64,000 nucleotides of DNA from Bryum argenteum (GCA_037043015.1 CM073321.1:24255510-24319509); one strand, 5' to 3'. Counted from the first letter of the stretch, positions 1-10,160 are shown. The notes: a model not told the origin generated them from the letters alone. A program made the numbers and translations.

Positions 1-203
1 TATATCCTATGTTAGTATTCTATGTTTTTTTAAGGTAGTTTTTATTATTAGTGTACCATATATTTGATTTTATTGATTGTGCGTTATTAAGTAAAGTTTT
101 GTCAATGGAGTGCTCTCAATTACTCTAGTTACTCTAATTTTGTACTTATTATACTTATTCAATAAATATATGAATACGAATTTGTATTTTTTTTCCACTA
201 GTC
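1..203. other. AT-rich flank, no gene seen
   Basis: AT-rich sequence with T-runs lying beyond the 3' tail of the LINE. I see no coding or RNA feature. It is probably the target-side flank of the LINE insertion. Confidence 0.5.
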
Positions 204-700
204 ATATATATATAAGAACTCCAATTTCCATCAAGAGATTGGAGTGAATACAGAGTCTGTTCGTAATGTCTTTACCTCAACGGCCACATGACAAAGTGGT
301 AAACGAACAAAACTACTTACCCCTTACGGGAATAGACACTAAACTACACATACAAAACTGACTACACAAACTAACCGAGACTAGGCTAAACTAAAGTAAC
401 CAAGACAGAACTATTTAGAGTGCAAGTGCTTGACAAATGGATGTTTTAATGGGGATTTGGGTGGGTTCAAGGTCACCAAGCCGTGCAGTCCTAGGGTGGT
501 TGAGGTGTAGGATGTTTGTAATCGTGCTGGTCCGAGTTCGAACCTTGTTGGGCTCGTTTGAGCAGTTCGCATGGCTTGGGGCTGTCTATAAGTATATGGC
601 AGGAAAAATAAATCAACCACCCGGCCCCTACCCGAGAAGCTGAGATTGAAACAGTGCGCTGCTAACAACACTGGTTCGTACCACTACCCCCCTATTTGTT
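204..700 (-). repeat. LINE (or LINE-dependent SINE) 3' tail with stem-loop and (TA)n end
   Basis: The end of the tail contains a perfect 8-bp stem (218-225 pairs with 238-245) followed by AGAACTCC-side sequence and a (TA)n run at the extreme 3' end. The same layout, with shared blocks such as CATTACGAAC and a GGGGTAAGTAGTTTTGTTC-like block, ends the SINE at 9786-10148. Such shared 3' tails are what LINE reverse transcriptases recognise in stringent-type LINE/SINE pairs. A tRNA-like B-box (GGTTCGAACTC) lies on the minus strand near 540-550, so part of this stretch could itself be a SINE inserted at the LINE end. Confidence 0.55.
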
Positions 701-1831
701 TGTCATGGTGGTTCGAGATTGGTGGGGAGGGTTTGGTGGTTTTCTAGTTTGCGTTTATATAGGAGGATTAATGCTGCATATTGTATGGCTATCATGTTAA
801 TTGTTTTGAATGCGTTTTTGATTTGTTTTTTGGTTAGTTTGAATGAAGTTTCCAATGAGGTCATTGATGGTGTGTGAGTAGTGCCTCTAGCACCTGAAGT
901 AATGACTATCAGGGGGTTGACTTTCCAGCCACGGGCAGCTATTGAATCGAGTAATGGTTGGTATTTATTGGTTTTGTTTGTGATGGTTTCTTGTGGAAAT
1001 CTGTCGTTACAGTATGTGAATTCAATATATTGAATGGCAATGCTGTTGTTGGGGTGTTGTGGAGGTGTGCCTTAGTGTGGGAGGCCGATTACACAAAGTG
1101 AGTCAGGTCAAAATTTTGCATTGCAGTCACATCTACGTGTGTCGCAAGTGCAAGGGAGGAGCCAACTGGGTACTGTGTTATCCGGGGGTGCGCTGAGGTG
1201 CCTTCCGGCATTTATAAGTGTGTAGCATCTAGACTTGGTGTTGGACATGATGAGTTGTTTAATGGTTTTAACCGCCTGACTGTGCCTGGTAACTCTAAGT
1301 GCGTGGATGTTTGGGTGTCGGCATTTAAGTAAGACGTGTAGCCATGTGTCTACGTTTGTCGAGTTGCAGATAAGGCATGTTTTTGTTGGGAAAGAATAGT
1401 TGTTTATGTGCGTTACCCATGTATTGTCTTGTGCGGAATTTTAGTATGCTAGTTATTTGGGTGTCTGTAATTTTTGGGTTTTACCAGAAGGCATTTGAAG
1501 ATTTTGCATGTATATCGGGATTGGAGGACCATTTGTTTATGTTGGGAAAGGTTTGTGCTAGAATTGTGATGTTGTTTTCACGGTTGTATGTGGTGAGGTA
1601 TGTAGCTAGGTTTCTAACTGGTCCCTTATCTCGTCTGTGGTGCGGTCCAGGCCATATATATTTTTGGTAATAGAAAGGGGTGATGTGTGCAAATTCGTGG
1701 TTTTTTCGGGCAAATTTATAGTTTTTCTCGTTTCCTGCTTTTGCTAGGTTATCTGCTTTATCATGTCCGCATATGTTAACATGAGCTCTTACTTTGTGGA
1801 ACGTGGTGGGTTGAGTACGTATTTTTAACAT
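700..1831 (-). pseudogene. LINE ORF2 C-terminal part (end of RNase H, zinc-binding motif)
   Basis: Minus-strand reading starting at 1831 gives the last RNase H block (KVRAHVNICGHDKADNLAK, the H...AD signature). Further downstream, after one stop or frame change, comes a CxxC...HxxxxxC-type motif (CLICNSTNVDTWLHVLLKC, near 1300-1390) and a second Cys-rich block (LPCTCDTRRCDCNA, near 1110-1160). Beyond that is a C-terminal region ending near 750. Several in-frame stops break it. The region continues directly from the RNase H segment at 2612-2995; the MITE at 1844-2517 and some flanking bases separate the two. Confidence 0.7.
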
Positions 1832-1843
1832 ATTTGTAATTGG

Positions 1844-2517
1844 TTAACCCCTGAGCGCCCCCTCCAAAAAGCCCGAAATGTTGATATGGAGACCGTGCCC
1901 AAGAGTATTGGGTGGCAATTCTGCAAAAATAAATTATTTTCGATTTCACCGTTGAAAAACATGAAAAACAAGGAAATGAACGTGTGGGGAAAATTTGGAT
2001 GAATCTCACCGCGCGGATCTGGTTTCTATAATGGTCAAACAATGGTTGACTTTTGAAATGTACTGAATTGTGAGGAGGCTCAGGCCTTTATCAAGAATTA
2101 TCAAGAATTGTGACATAGTCCAATTTGGCTGAAATTTTGAGATCACGGAGCTGGTGTGGTAGTGACTTACCCTACCAAAATTCATATTTGTTGCATGCTC
2201 CGAACACTGTAAATTGACTGCCGAAATATGGGATTGAAGATTTACTTGGGAGGGACTGACCGAGTCAAGGCAGTTCATGAGTCCGGTAGCCACTCTGACT
2301 AATTTTCCACCAACGCATGTGAAACAACTACAAATCCATCAATTCAGAGCTCAACAAGCCACGACGTGGGCATCCACTACTACTACTCACTCAGCCTACC
2401 CCGGCCCTACATACGTACTTCAACAGGTACGGTTTTCAATCCAGATTACACTTTGATTTTTGGGCTCAAAGAATTCCCGGCGGACACATTCAGTCCGCAG
2501 GGGCGCTTAGGGGTTAA
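1844..2517. mobile_element. piggyBac-like MITE (TTAA-flanked)
   Basis: Inside the RNase H domain of the LINE, a roughly 670-bp segment is bounded by TTAA on both sides. Its ends are inverted repeats: CCCCTGAGCGCCCC on the left, and CCCCTAAGCGCCCC when the right end is reverse-complemented. TTAA duplications with C-rich termini are typical of the piggyBac superfamily. It has no coding capacity that I recognise, so it is a non-autonomous element. It interrupts the RNase H domain between a DCINCLYVL-type block (right) and the HDKAD block (left), but about 90 bases to its right also do not fit the LINE frame. Confidence 0.6.
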
Positions 2518-2611
2518 AGCTTCGATGCCCGATCACCTTCGATATGCTAAAACCTTATTGGGGGCTAGATCACAAGTCAATGAGGACGAGTATGATTAGC
2601 TTGATTTCTAA

Positions 2612-2995
2612 TCATAGGCATTCAATGAGAATGTTTAGATCAGGGTGGCTGTTTTGTAGAGTAGCATGTGTTAGGTGTATTTGTAAAACGTACAAGCAGT
2701 TTATGCAATCTGTAAATATGTATGCGGGTTTGTCTATATACCTAGTTGTGAGGATTTTGAGTGTTTTGTATATGGCCATAAGTTCTGCTCTAAAGATGGT
2801 TTGTAAGCGCGGTAGTCTTTTTGATATTTGTATTTCTGGTTTTTTTGGGTTATAAATGCCATAACCTGTGGTTTTTGGGAGCATATTGCCAGCTGCTGTT
2901 TTTTGTGGTGGTATGAAGGATGTGTCTGTATAATAGCTGTACTCTGGAGGGTATTTGATAGGAAGATGTATGGTGTAATGTGGGAGTGGGAGTGT
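2612..2995 (-). pseudogene. LINE RNase H domain (5' two thirds)
   Basis: The minus strand encodes three ordered RNase H acidic motifs: YYTDTSFIPP (first Asp), IFRAELMAIYKTL (Glu) and YIFTDCINCLYVL (second Asp). The frame stops at 2612, just before the MITE, and the final His/Asp block resumes at 1831. The domain sits C-terminal to the methylase-like region and would remove template RNA during retrotransposition. The upstream methylase frame and this frame are offset, with the switch near 2995, so the copy has at least one frameshift here. Confidence 0.75.
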
Positions 2996-3653
2996 GCTTG
3001 AGGTTGGGTGTATGCATTGGGGGATATAGGAGTTTGGTCCAATTTTTGTTTTTGTTGACCTTGGTGTTTTCAGGTGTGGGGGGAATTTCTTGAAGGTGGA
3101 ACTGAGTAACAGATAGATTTCTAAGAGTGGTTGTGAGATTATGTGTGTCCGTTGTGGTAGTGAGATGGTGTTGTTTGTGGTGGATGCAAAGGGTTTGGAT
3201 TGTGTTTGATTCGATGCGGGGTTTTCTGTGGTCAGTGGGGACGGTAGGTTGTTTGTATGTGATTGTGTCAACGGCAAAGTGTGCTAAAACGTGTGTATCT
3301 GGCAACTCAATTGAGTATGGGGTTGGATTGTGGAACCATTGCTTGTCTCGCATGACTACAATGCTTATAGCATTGGGGTTATATTGTGCAGCTAACCTGG
3401 CCCAGTGAATAGTTTGTTGAGCAGTTTCGTCGTTGTGTGGATGGGCATAACCAATTCCTTGCCATTTATAATGAAAGGCAGGGCCATTGGAGCCAAATAT
3501 TTTGTCACGTGGAAATGTGGAGTAGTATTTGGTGATTTGTAAAGGGCATGTTAGTGGGGAGGAGAAATACGTGTGTGTTATGCGGAATGATGTATTGAGA
3601 GTGTCTATAATGGTTGTGGGGAGCGTATGGTGGTCTGTTATTTTGGGATGCAT
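2995..3653 (-). pseudogene. LINE-encoded adenine-methylase-like domain (degenerate)
   Basis: The segment contains FGSNGPAFHYKWQGIGYAHP followed about 15 residues later by HWARLAAQYNPNAISIVVM and a DKQWFHN block. The order (aromatic/Gly strand, Y-x-x-P-x motif, helix, hydrophobic strand, W-F) resembles Dam-type N6-adenine methyltransferases, in which a Y-N-P-P-Y/F motif is catalytic. Here the corresponding YAHPH lacks the Asn-Pro-Pro core. It is followed directly by the RNase H domain. I infer the relationship from pattern only; it could be another alpha/beta domain restricted to this LINE clade. Confidence 0.45.
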
Positions 3654-3844
3654 TTTGAGAGAGTGTGGTCGTATTGTTTATATAATAGGATGATTTATGC
3701 TTCAAAAGATTGGGTTGGGGGGGTTAGACCGTGGTTAGTGTCAAGGTATGTGTGGTATTGTTTCTATAGCCATTTGAGTCTTGATGTGGGGATGGTAAGG
3801 AGAAAGTGGCCATTTTTATCGAATAATGTGCTGTTTCATTTAGG
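3654..3844 (-). pseudogene. LINE ORF2 linker beside the insertion site
   Basis: Minus-strand reading just inside the LINE from the left junction gives ILNETAHYSIKMATFSLPSP and onward, in frame with the ORF2 segment that stops at 25470 when the 21.6-kb insertion and one ATTT copy are left out. A TAA follows about 45 residues later. This short stretch is the key evidence that one LINE was split. Confidence 0.7.
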
Positions 3845-3848
3845 ATTT

Positions 3849-3879
3849 AACCTCAATTCCGTTAAAATGGCAATATTCC
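3849..3879 (+). repeat. Left terminal inverted repeat of the giant element
   Basis: Starts AACCTCAATTCCGTTAAAAT and continues to ATTCC at 3879. It matches the reverse complement of 25435-25465 with two mismatches. TAAAATGGC-like copies follow inside (3881-3890, 3933-3942), suggesting subterminal binding motifs. Confidence 0.8.
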
Positions 3880-4600
3880 GGTAAAATGGCAGACTTCTGG
3901 GTGAGAAAATGAGGAAAACATGAAGAGATATACGTAAAATGGGGACATTGTGGGGATAATATGGAAAAAAGGGAGTCATTTTACCAGAATTGTCAAGCAA
4001 ACACCAGAAAACATAGAAGGAATTTGGCCAAAAAGACCAAGATTCAACTGAGATTCGCTGCAAAGCATCGAAAGTTTGTGCAGTATGTACGAATTATCAA
4101 CACATTATTGAGAATCATCACCAAAGTATTGAACTGCAGTCCTGAAACAACACACAGTACTTGAACTTTCAAGTTGTATTTCCTAATATAAGTGGTAGTT
4201 CACCTGCCCTCCTCTATCCTATAATAACACCCTCCATCAGAATTCATGAACCCAACAATGTATTTAAGAATATCGCAAAGATAAGCTGAATTCCAACACA
4301 TTCTTCAGGATCACTTCACCAACAGCATTTCCGAATTGCAGTCCTGAAACATGATTACACAGTACTCGAACTTTCAAGTTCTATTTTTTAATATAAGTGC
4401 TACTACATCTTCCTCGCTTCCTCCTCGAACTACATCTTGTACTCCTACCTACAAGGACGTTGTCTCATAAAACAACTATGAATGATCACGGATGTCGAAG
4501 TGCATTGCTTGCAAAAGATCGTCCGCCCTTGCGAAGAGTGCACTTCAACAATTGGATACAGCACAGGTGTCGAATGTAGGAACCTCCTTATCACTAATCT
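3880..4600. repeat. Left subterminal region with a ~200-bp-spaced direct repeat
   Basis: A block of about 65 bp beginning GAACTGCAGTCCTGAAACA at 4131 is repeated at 4333 (GAATTGCAGTCCTGAAACA), including ACAGTAC-TCGAACTTTCAAGTT and TAATATAAGTG. The same core (GAACTGCAG-TC-GAAA) recurs near the right end at 25152-25170. No gene is recognised. Subterminal repeats at both ends would fit transposase-binding arrays. Confidence 0.5.
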
Positions 4601-5071
4601 ACCCTAAACCATTCTTACCTACCGAGTGATAGATGGAGGGGATCTAAAGAAGGACGCTTTTCGCTTGAGCGACTGCAAAGTCAGAGGATCTGAATGCAAA
4701 TACAATGCAACCTCCTCGGCTCGCAATGAATCTTTATTATCCCAAACTCGTACGAGAGCCTTTTGATTCCACAACCCGTGTTTCAGTTTGCTGGACAAAC
4801 GCAAGAGTGATACAACAGATAAATCTCCTTTTTCCCCTTAGTTTCATTGGTGGGTTCCCCCACATGTGTGTATCGCTTCATTGTTCCCGGCCTCGTTAGT
4901 CCGTACTCCTCGACGAACTTCGCCCCCTTGCTCTTCTTCCCGTAAGTGTTGGGGCAGAAATTCGATGCGTGGAATGCGAAAATAATGCACTTGACAGTGC
5001 CCCTTTCAACTTTCTTTATTTATTTCCCCTTCAATTCATACAATCTACTCCCCACACATGACATGCGGAGA

Positions 5072-5253
5072 GGAATGAAACGAAGGGGAAATAAAAGTAG
5101 AGAGTCGAGGCCATGGTACAGACGAACTATGTTCTGGAGTTATCTCTTGGGATGTATAAAATTCATTGATTCATGCACCGAAAGAGATGACCCAAGAGCA
5201 TTGTGTTTGTTCCATGGCCTCAGCTCTCTACTTATATTCCCCCTTCGCTTCAT
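5072..5253. repeat. ~180-bp foldback (hairpin) copy 1
   Basis: The left arm (GGAATGAAACGAAGGGGAAA, AGTAGAGAGTCGAGGCCATG) pairs with the right arm (CATGGCCTCAGCTCTCTACT, CCCCTTCGCTTCAT) along nearly its whole length, leaving a loop of a few tens of bases. A second copy is at 5993-6174. The size and pairing would suit a foldback transposon or a small-RNA hairpin precursor. Transcription is not shown. Confidence 0.55.
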
Positions 5254-5992
5254 ACCGCTGCGCTTTCATGTTATGAAGTTTCCGATCCCACAACCCGTGT
5301 TTCCGCCTGGTGGACCGACGCAAGAGTGATACCACGGATGAACCTTGTTTGGTGGAAGCCCTTATTCTTTTTCTCCTTAGTTTCATTTGTGGGTTCCTCC
5401 ACATCTGCGTATCGCTTCATCGTTCCCAACCTTGTCGTTCCGTACTCCTCGACGAACTTCGCTCCCCTGCTGTTCTTGCCGTAAGTGTTGAGGCGGAAAT
5501 CGAATTCGTGGAATGCAAAAATAATCCACTTGACAGTGCCACTTTCCACTGTTAATTTTTATTTCCCCTTTAATTCGTACACTCTACTCCCCACACATGA
5601 CCTGCGGAGAGGATTGAAACGAAGGGAAAATAAAATCTTCTTCGGTGCAAAGAGAATCGACACATTGCTCGGAACCCCATTGTAGTTTCGTGCCTGCAAG
5701 CAAATCCTGTTCACATGAACTGATACTGTTCAACCCTTTCGCATTTTTGCTCATTCTCCATCCTGCGTCATTTTTATTTCCCCTTCGTTTCATTGGTGGG
5801 TTCCCCCACATCTGCATCCCTCTTCATCCATCCCGGCCTCGTCAGTCCAAACTCCTTGATGAACTTCGCTCCCCTGCTCTTCTTGCCGTAAGTGTTGCGG
5901 CAGAAATCCAATGTGTGGAATGCAAAAATAATCCACTTCCTATTTTTATTTCCCCTTCGCTTCATACAATCTGCTCTCTACATATGCGGAGA

Positions 5993-6174
5993 GGAATGAA
6001 ACGAAGGGGAAATAAAAGTAGAGAGTCGGGGCCATGGTACAAACGAAATATGTTCTGGACTTATCTCTTGGGATGTATATAATTGAGTGATTCATGCACC
6101 GAAAGAGATGACTCAAGAGCATTGTGTTTGTTCCATGGCCCCAGCTCTCTACTTTTATTCTCCCCTCGCTCCAT
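5993..6174. repeat. ~180-bp foldback (hairpin) copy 2
   Basis: Same organisation as the foldback at 5072-5253. GGGGCCATGGTACAAACG on the left arm pairs with TGTTTGTTCCATGGCCCC on the right arm, and the GAGTTATCTCTT-like inner stem is kept. Several differences from copy 1 occur on both arms (AGG versus GGG before CCATGG, matched by CCT versus CCC), so pairing is preserved. Confidence 0.55.
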
Positions 6175-6349
6175 ACCGCTGCGCATTCATATTATGCAGA
6201 TTCAGTCCTTCATCTAGAGAGCTACTCAATGAGCGAACACTCCATAGTCTCCTTTTTTCCCCTTAGTTTCATTGAATGGCTTTGCGCTCTCCACCTCAGT
6301 AGCCTTGTTTTTTTCCCTGAGTTTCATTCATCTTAAGAGATGAATCAGG

Positions 6350-6977
6350 GGGAAAAGCCAGCGAAAGACATCCACCCTCCAATTGCGCTCCGATATTCGC
6401 AGTGGCGTCAGAAGCATGCGAGTGTACTTGCGAAACATTCTCGTGAGGAAACCTTTAATCACACATCGTCTCTTGAATAATCCTTCTCCAGTAGTCACAA
6501 CATCATCACAAATCTCAACGGCCGCTCGAAAACTGTGCCAAGTTGAAGCGAGGGTCACAGTACTGCTAGTTTAAGGTCGTTCCAGACCCCGGATCTGAAC
6601 GACGGATCGGAACGTGAACCATGAAAATCCCGCGATTGAATAGTAGGTACCGATACGCCAACTACGCGACGTCAGACATGTCTTTTTTTTCCCTTAGTTT
6701 CATTCAAGTCGTGAAACGTCTCTACCTCCTTTGCCAGCGACCGATTAGCTTCGTACCTGAAAAGATATGGCTTCGAGCTTATTCCTGTCACGTTGGCTTC
6801 CCTTGAGGTGCATCACCTTGGTGGAGCACTGCCTGACTGACGAGATACCCATTCCCCTCCCCGGAAGAATTGAGGGAGATAAAGAACGTTGTTACCGCCA
6901 CCGGTCCGTTCCTTTGCCATCTTGTATCCATCATGGAACTAGGACGGCTTCAAACTCTACAAACGAGACGGAGTAAC
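6350..6977. other. No gene recognised
   Basis: Mixed-composition sequence with short open frames on both strands, none resembling a known protein. One more TTTCATT motif lies at about 6690. A degenerate relative of the 92-bp repeat (GGTCGTTCCAGACC) begins near 6575. Confidence 0.4.
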
Positions 6978-7430
6978 CGCAACACCCGAGCTTCTGAACG
7001 ACCGCCGAGAACCATGTATCAAGGTTGAATCTACAAGGGCGTGGTAGTTTAGGGTCGTTCCGGACCGCAACACCCGAGCTTTTGAACGACCGCCGAGAAC
7101 CATGTAAGTCAGCAGAGATGAATGTAAGGGGGGTGCTAGTTTAGGGTCGTCACGGACCGTGGCACCCAAGCTTCTGAAGGACCGTCGAGAACCATGTAAG
7201 TCAGCATGGATGAATCTACCGGGGCGTGCTAGTTTAGGGCCGTCCCGGACCGCAACACCCCAGCTTCTGTACGACCGTCGAGAATCATGAAAGTTAGCAA
7301 GGTTGAATCTACGAGGCCGTGGTAGTTTAGGGTCGTCCCGGACCAAGTCACGGAAGTCCTGAACGACGGTGGAGAACCAAGTTGCTCATAAACTATGACT
7401 CATGCCGGCGTCTTAGTTCAGGGTTGACGC
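6978..7430. repeat. Tandem repeat, ~92-bp unit, about five copies
   Basis: Units start near 6978, 7066, 7158, 7251 and 7344. Each contains a CGCAACACCC-AGCTTCTG block, GACCG(C/T)CGAGAACCATG and TAGTTTAGGG(T/C)CGT-CCGGAC. Lengths vary from 88 to 93 bp and divergence is visible. Open frames in this region come from the repeat and I do not call them genes. Confidence 0.75.
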
Positions 7431-8265
7431 AGGAGCACACGACCCATGATCTGAGCGGCCGCTCAAAAGATTTGACTGTCGAGACTCGGGTATTGGGCGA
7501 CACGGAAGCAATATACAAGCAGAGACGAGCAGAAATGAGACCAATATGCGAAGAAATCCACTCCTCGTGTGCGGGATGGGAGACCAAATTTATTAGAAAT
7601 CACCAAGTCCAACTTCAAGGTAATGCGTTTGGGACTAGACAAACATAGCTGTTCATTATTGATCAACATGAATAGAAGTAAACTCCCAATCACTCCGAAA
7701 TAGTCTGAGTGACCAATCGCTTTCTCTAAGTGATTATTGCTGACAAGTACGGTGCAGAGTAATGTCGCCGCCAAAGACGACGGAGGCCGCAACTAGAGAA
7801 GCCCGGTCGACCTCGTGCGTGCCCAATTGATTACTTCTGGGTGGCGCACCGCCACACAAAGTTCCAGGCTATATCGAGCAGCCGCCACGCCAGAGTGTTT
7901 GTGTGGCCTCCCTCGCTCATGTAAGATCCCGTCCCACGAACTTCTGCACGGCCGTCCGAAACCATGGCAGTCGACCGCACCAATACCCCCTGGAGAAACG
8001 AGGTCAAGACAAAAGTCAGATTCATAGAAGAGAGAACAATGCCGCAGTTATGGCCACCAAAGCTGGAGAGGGGGGGGGGAGGTGTGGGAGGGTTAGGCAA
8101 CTCACCGTCAGCGAGGACCATCCGATTGTTTCGACGTCACGTCTCCATGTGCATCCAAAGCCGACCCGTCATACTCACAGGACCCGACTCCCTCTGACGT
8201 GTCCCGCACGGGCAAACCTCGGAACTTTCGATAGCGAATATAACGACCACCACGTGCTGCAGGCT
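7431..8265. other. No gene recognised between the tandem repeat and the HAD-like gene
   Basis: Contains short frames on both strands and a run of G at 8068-8080. Phrases of the upstream tandem repeat recur (ACGAACTTCTGCACGGCCGTCCGAAACCATG near 7940), so part of this is degraded repeat. Confidence 0.35.
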
Positions 8266-8268
8266 GCA

Positions 8269-9201
8269 TTAGATACGTGGCATCAACTTACTTGCAACCC
8301 TACGGCGAGTAAAATAGTCGTCCCCTGTCTGATAGTGCTTCGACGGAACATATAACGGGTCGGGAATGAGAAGAGACGGGTCCATGTATGTGGCACAAAT
8401 CTTGACCCTGGATTCAAGACCGATGGCTCGAGGCGAACGGTGAGGCCGTTGCCCCGCAAAATCAACCGCCTTCACATACTTTGGAACACTAAGATTCATC
8501 TTCACGATGTGTTTGATCAGTGGTGCCACCGACATCCAGAGCACTGTGTCGGTGTGATTGCCGTCGTAGACGGTTGGAAATATTGCGCTGTAACGGGGGG
8601 TCAAAATGGCGGACTCGAGGCTCGAATCCACGAGCAGTGTGTTGGACGCGTTGAGAGTTATGAAACGGGTGGAGAACATGGGCTGCCCCCACACCGTCTT
8701 GAGGAGCACCTTCAAGCGGAGCTTACCTTCCGGGTGGTCGGCGCGACGAACAAAAGTTCGATCTGCGGTTAAGTTTGGTCGGGTGCTAACGGGGTGACCG
8801 GGGCAAGGATGGAACAGGAGGTGGCAGTCGACAACCGGACAGGGTCGCTCTGACTGCGGCCACGACTCGATGATCACAATGCAGTCCTCTATAGACAAGA
8901 TCTCCCTCGGCTGGGGCAGTCCCCGGAACATGAACTGAACCATTTCCGTCGTGACAGACTTTGGTAATCTAGTCCAGACAGTGACATGACACACACTGGT
9001 GACGAACTTAAGAAATTCTCGCACGCCCGGTCGACAGCTCAGGACGTAGTCCTGAAAGATTGTCCGAGTCTGGGGACTGTAACTGCGAGCGTCGCAGCCG
9101 GATGGCTGCACGCAGTCCTTGGGCGGTTGCCGGATGCAGCCTTTGTCAAGTTCGATCCGGCCGAGGACACCGTCCAGCTCCAGAATGACGCAGTACTTCA
9201 T
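8269..9201 (-). CDS. FCP1/SCP1-like HAD-superfamily protein, probably catalytically altered
   Basis: Starting at the ATG whose complement is 9199-9201 gives about 310 residues beginning MKYCVILELDGVLG; an upstream in-frame ATG at 9321 would add 40. HAD phosphatases of the FCP1/SCP1 type carry DxDGT(L/V) as motif I. Here it reads E-L-D-G, so the nucleophilic first Asp is replaced by Glu. GVREFLKFVTSVCHVTVWTR matches the motif II region of the family (hydrophobic strand, W-S/T), and LLVDSS may be motif III/IV-like. The middle is longer than usual. It lies on the minus strand in the giant element, away from the shared promoter modules. It resembles the HAD exons at 58.8-60.3 kb only in the family motifs. 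Phosphatase activity is doubtful. Confidence 0.6.
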   Translation of the reverse strand: MKYCVILELDGVLGRIELDKGCIRQPPKDCVQPSGCDARSYSPQTRTIFQDYVLSCRPGVREFLKFVTSVCHVTVWTRLPKSVTTEMVQFMFRGLPQPREILSIEDCIVIIESWPQSERPCPVVDCHLLFHPCPGHPVSTRPNLTADRTFVRRADHPEGKLRLKVLLKTVWGQPMFSTRFITLNASNTLLVDSSLESAILTPRYSAIFPTVYDGNHTDTVLWMSVAPLIKHIVKMNLSVPKYVKAVDFAGQRPHRSPRAIGLESRVKICATYMDPSLLIPDPLYVPSKHYQTGDDYFTRRRVASKLMPRI

Positions 9202-9321
9202 GGCCTGGGCCCCGAGTACTGGGTAAGGCGGGTATAAGACCTGCCAATACTCTCCTCGTGTGAAAAGAGGGACAACAGGCTCGAATGCGAAACACAATGA
9301 ATGATTGTAATGACGAATCAA

Positions 9322-9773
9322 ACATGTCGGACAAACCCAGCAGGTGTGACTTATGAATCCGACACGGCGGTCCGGAAATAAGAAGGCACAATGACCTTCG
9401 TGAAATATATGTGGAGGTCAATATTCCAGGAGTGTGAGTCCTGAAACGTGAGGGCTCCAGATTATCAGGAGGGTTAAGTCGAAATGCGATCATCATATTC
9501 CTGATCGACCAACCTAATCTATCGAGCATCGACGGATGCATTGGGACGACGTACTGAAGCCATTGAGGAAGATGGACGTTTCTGCACGGCCGCTCAGAAT
9601 GGTCCGGGCGCAGTGGTCATCCGTATAGATGGCCAGAGAGCCGATGCCCGGGCGGGAAGGCATCGCTAGCATCTGGACGATCGCTTAGATGCCTACAGCC
9701 CTTGGACTGATCTCATCGGCCGACCAGAAATGACGAGGGTAGAAGGTGGAGGGGCATGCGTGCGGAGTGACTA
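9322..9773. other. Upstream region of the HAD-like gene, no other gene seen
   Basis: About 450 bp without a convincing frame. It would hold the minus-strand gene's promoter. No TATA module of the kind seen at the other three genes is visible here. Confidence 0.35.
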
Positions 9774-9785
9774 CACTCCATCATA

Positions 9786-10148
9786 GATAGATAGATAGAA
9801 ACTCCGGTCCCTTTCTAAGGGGCCGGCGTGAATGAAGTGTCCGTTCGTAATGCTAATATCCCGATGGCGACCGGACAAGGGGAAATTGGAACAATACTAC
9901 TTCCCCCTCTTGAGGGTGGACACTATAACTACGCTAGTTTCTAGCCTAGTTACTAGTGCCTTGAGGATACTTGACATAGTATCCCCCCAAAGGACTTTGA
10001 GGTACCCAAACAACAAGGTCCGAGGACCCCCCACAATAGTTGGGTGGACTATAGTGGTGAGCACCACGCCGGCATGGAGAATGGAACCCACGACCTCCTC
10101 AATGGGGGCCATGAGCCCCAACCACCAAGCCAAGGCTTGTGGTGCCTT
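9786..10148 (-). mobile_element. tRNA-derived SINE with 12-bp target duplication
   Basis: The segment is flanked by CACTCCATCATA at 9774-9785 and 10149-10160. On the minus strand the head has a tRNA-like A-box region (TGGCTTGGTGGTTGGGG) and, about 40 bases on, a B-box-like GTGGGTTCCATTCTCC. The 3' end has a stem-loop (ACTCCGGTCCC with GGGGCCGGCGT on the plus strand) and a (TATC)n tail. Blocks of the tail (CATTACGAAC, the GGGGGAAGTAGTATTGTTC-like block) match the 3' end of the LINE at 204-700. It is therefore a non-coding retroelement, and I infer it was moved by that LINE family after or while the giant element existed. The 92-codon open frame across it is incidental. Confidence 0.75.
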
Positions 10149-10160
10149 CACTCCATCATA

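Larger units (their letters stand above)
204..3848 (-). mobile_element. LINE retrotransposon, 3' part (split by the 21.6-kb insertion)
   Basis: Minus-strand remnant carrying, in 5'-3' order, a linker, a methylase-like domain, RNase H, a Cys-rich C-terminal domain and a 3' untranslated tail ending in a stem-loop and a (TA)n run near 204-213. It lacks ORF1, endonuclease and reverse transcriptase. All of those are present on the same strand from 25.47 kb upward. The two parts do not overlap, and the reading frame continues from one to the other once 3849-25465 plus one copy of ATTT are left out. I therefore read them as one element. The coding sequence has several stops and frameshifts, so this copy is dead. 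Confidence 0.8.
4600..6350. repeat. Array of three degenerate ~160-bp direct repeats and palindromic TTTCATT motifs
   Basis: Three related blocks (about 4840-5012, 5385-5545 and 5790-5942) share GGTGGGTTCC, CGTACTCCTCGACGAACTTCG and GTGGAATGC-AAAATAAT. On the minus strand each reads as the same peptide (YGKxSRGAKFVEEYG then GEPTNETKGK), but in different frames and with stops, so I treat it as a repeated exon-like relic. A motif TTTTTTCCCCTTAGTTTCATT, and its inverse, recurs around 4826, 5370, 5768, 6246, 6310, 6690 and elsewhere. It resembles a 3' splice site on the plus strand, or the coding text PTNETKGK on the minus strand. Confidence 0.45.
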
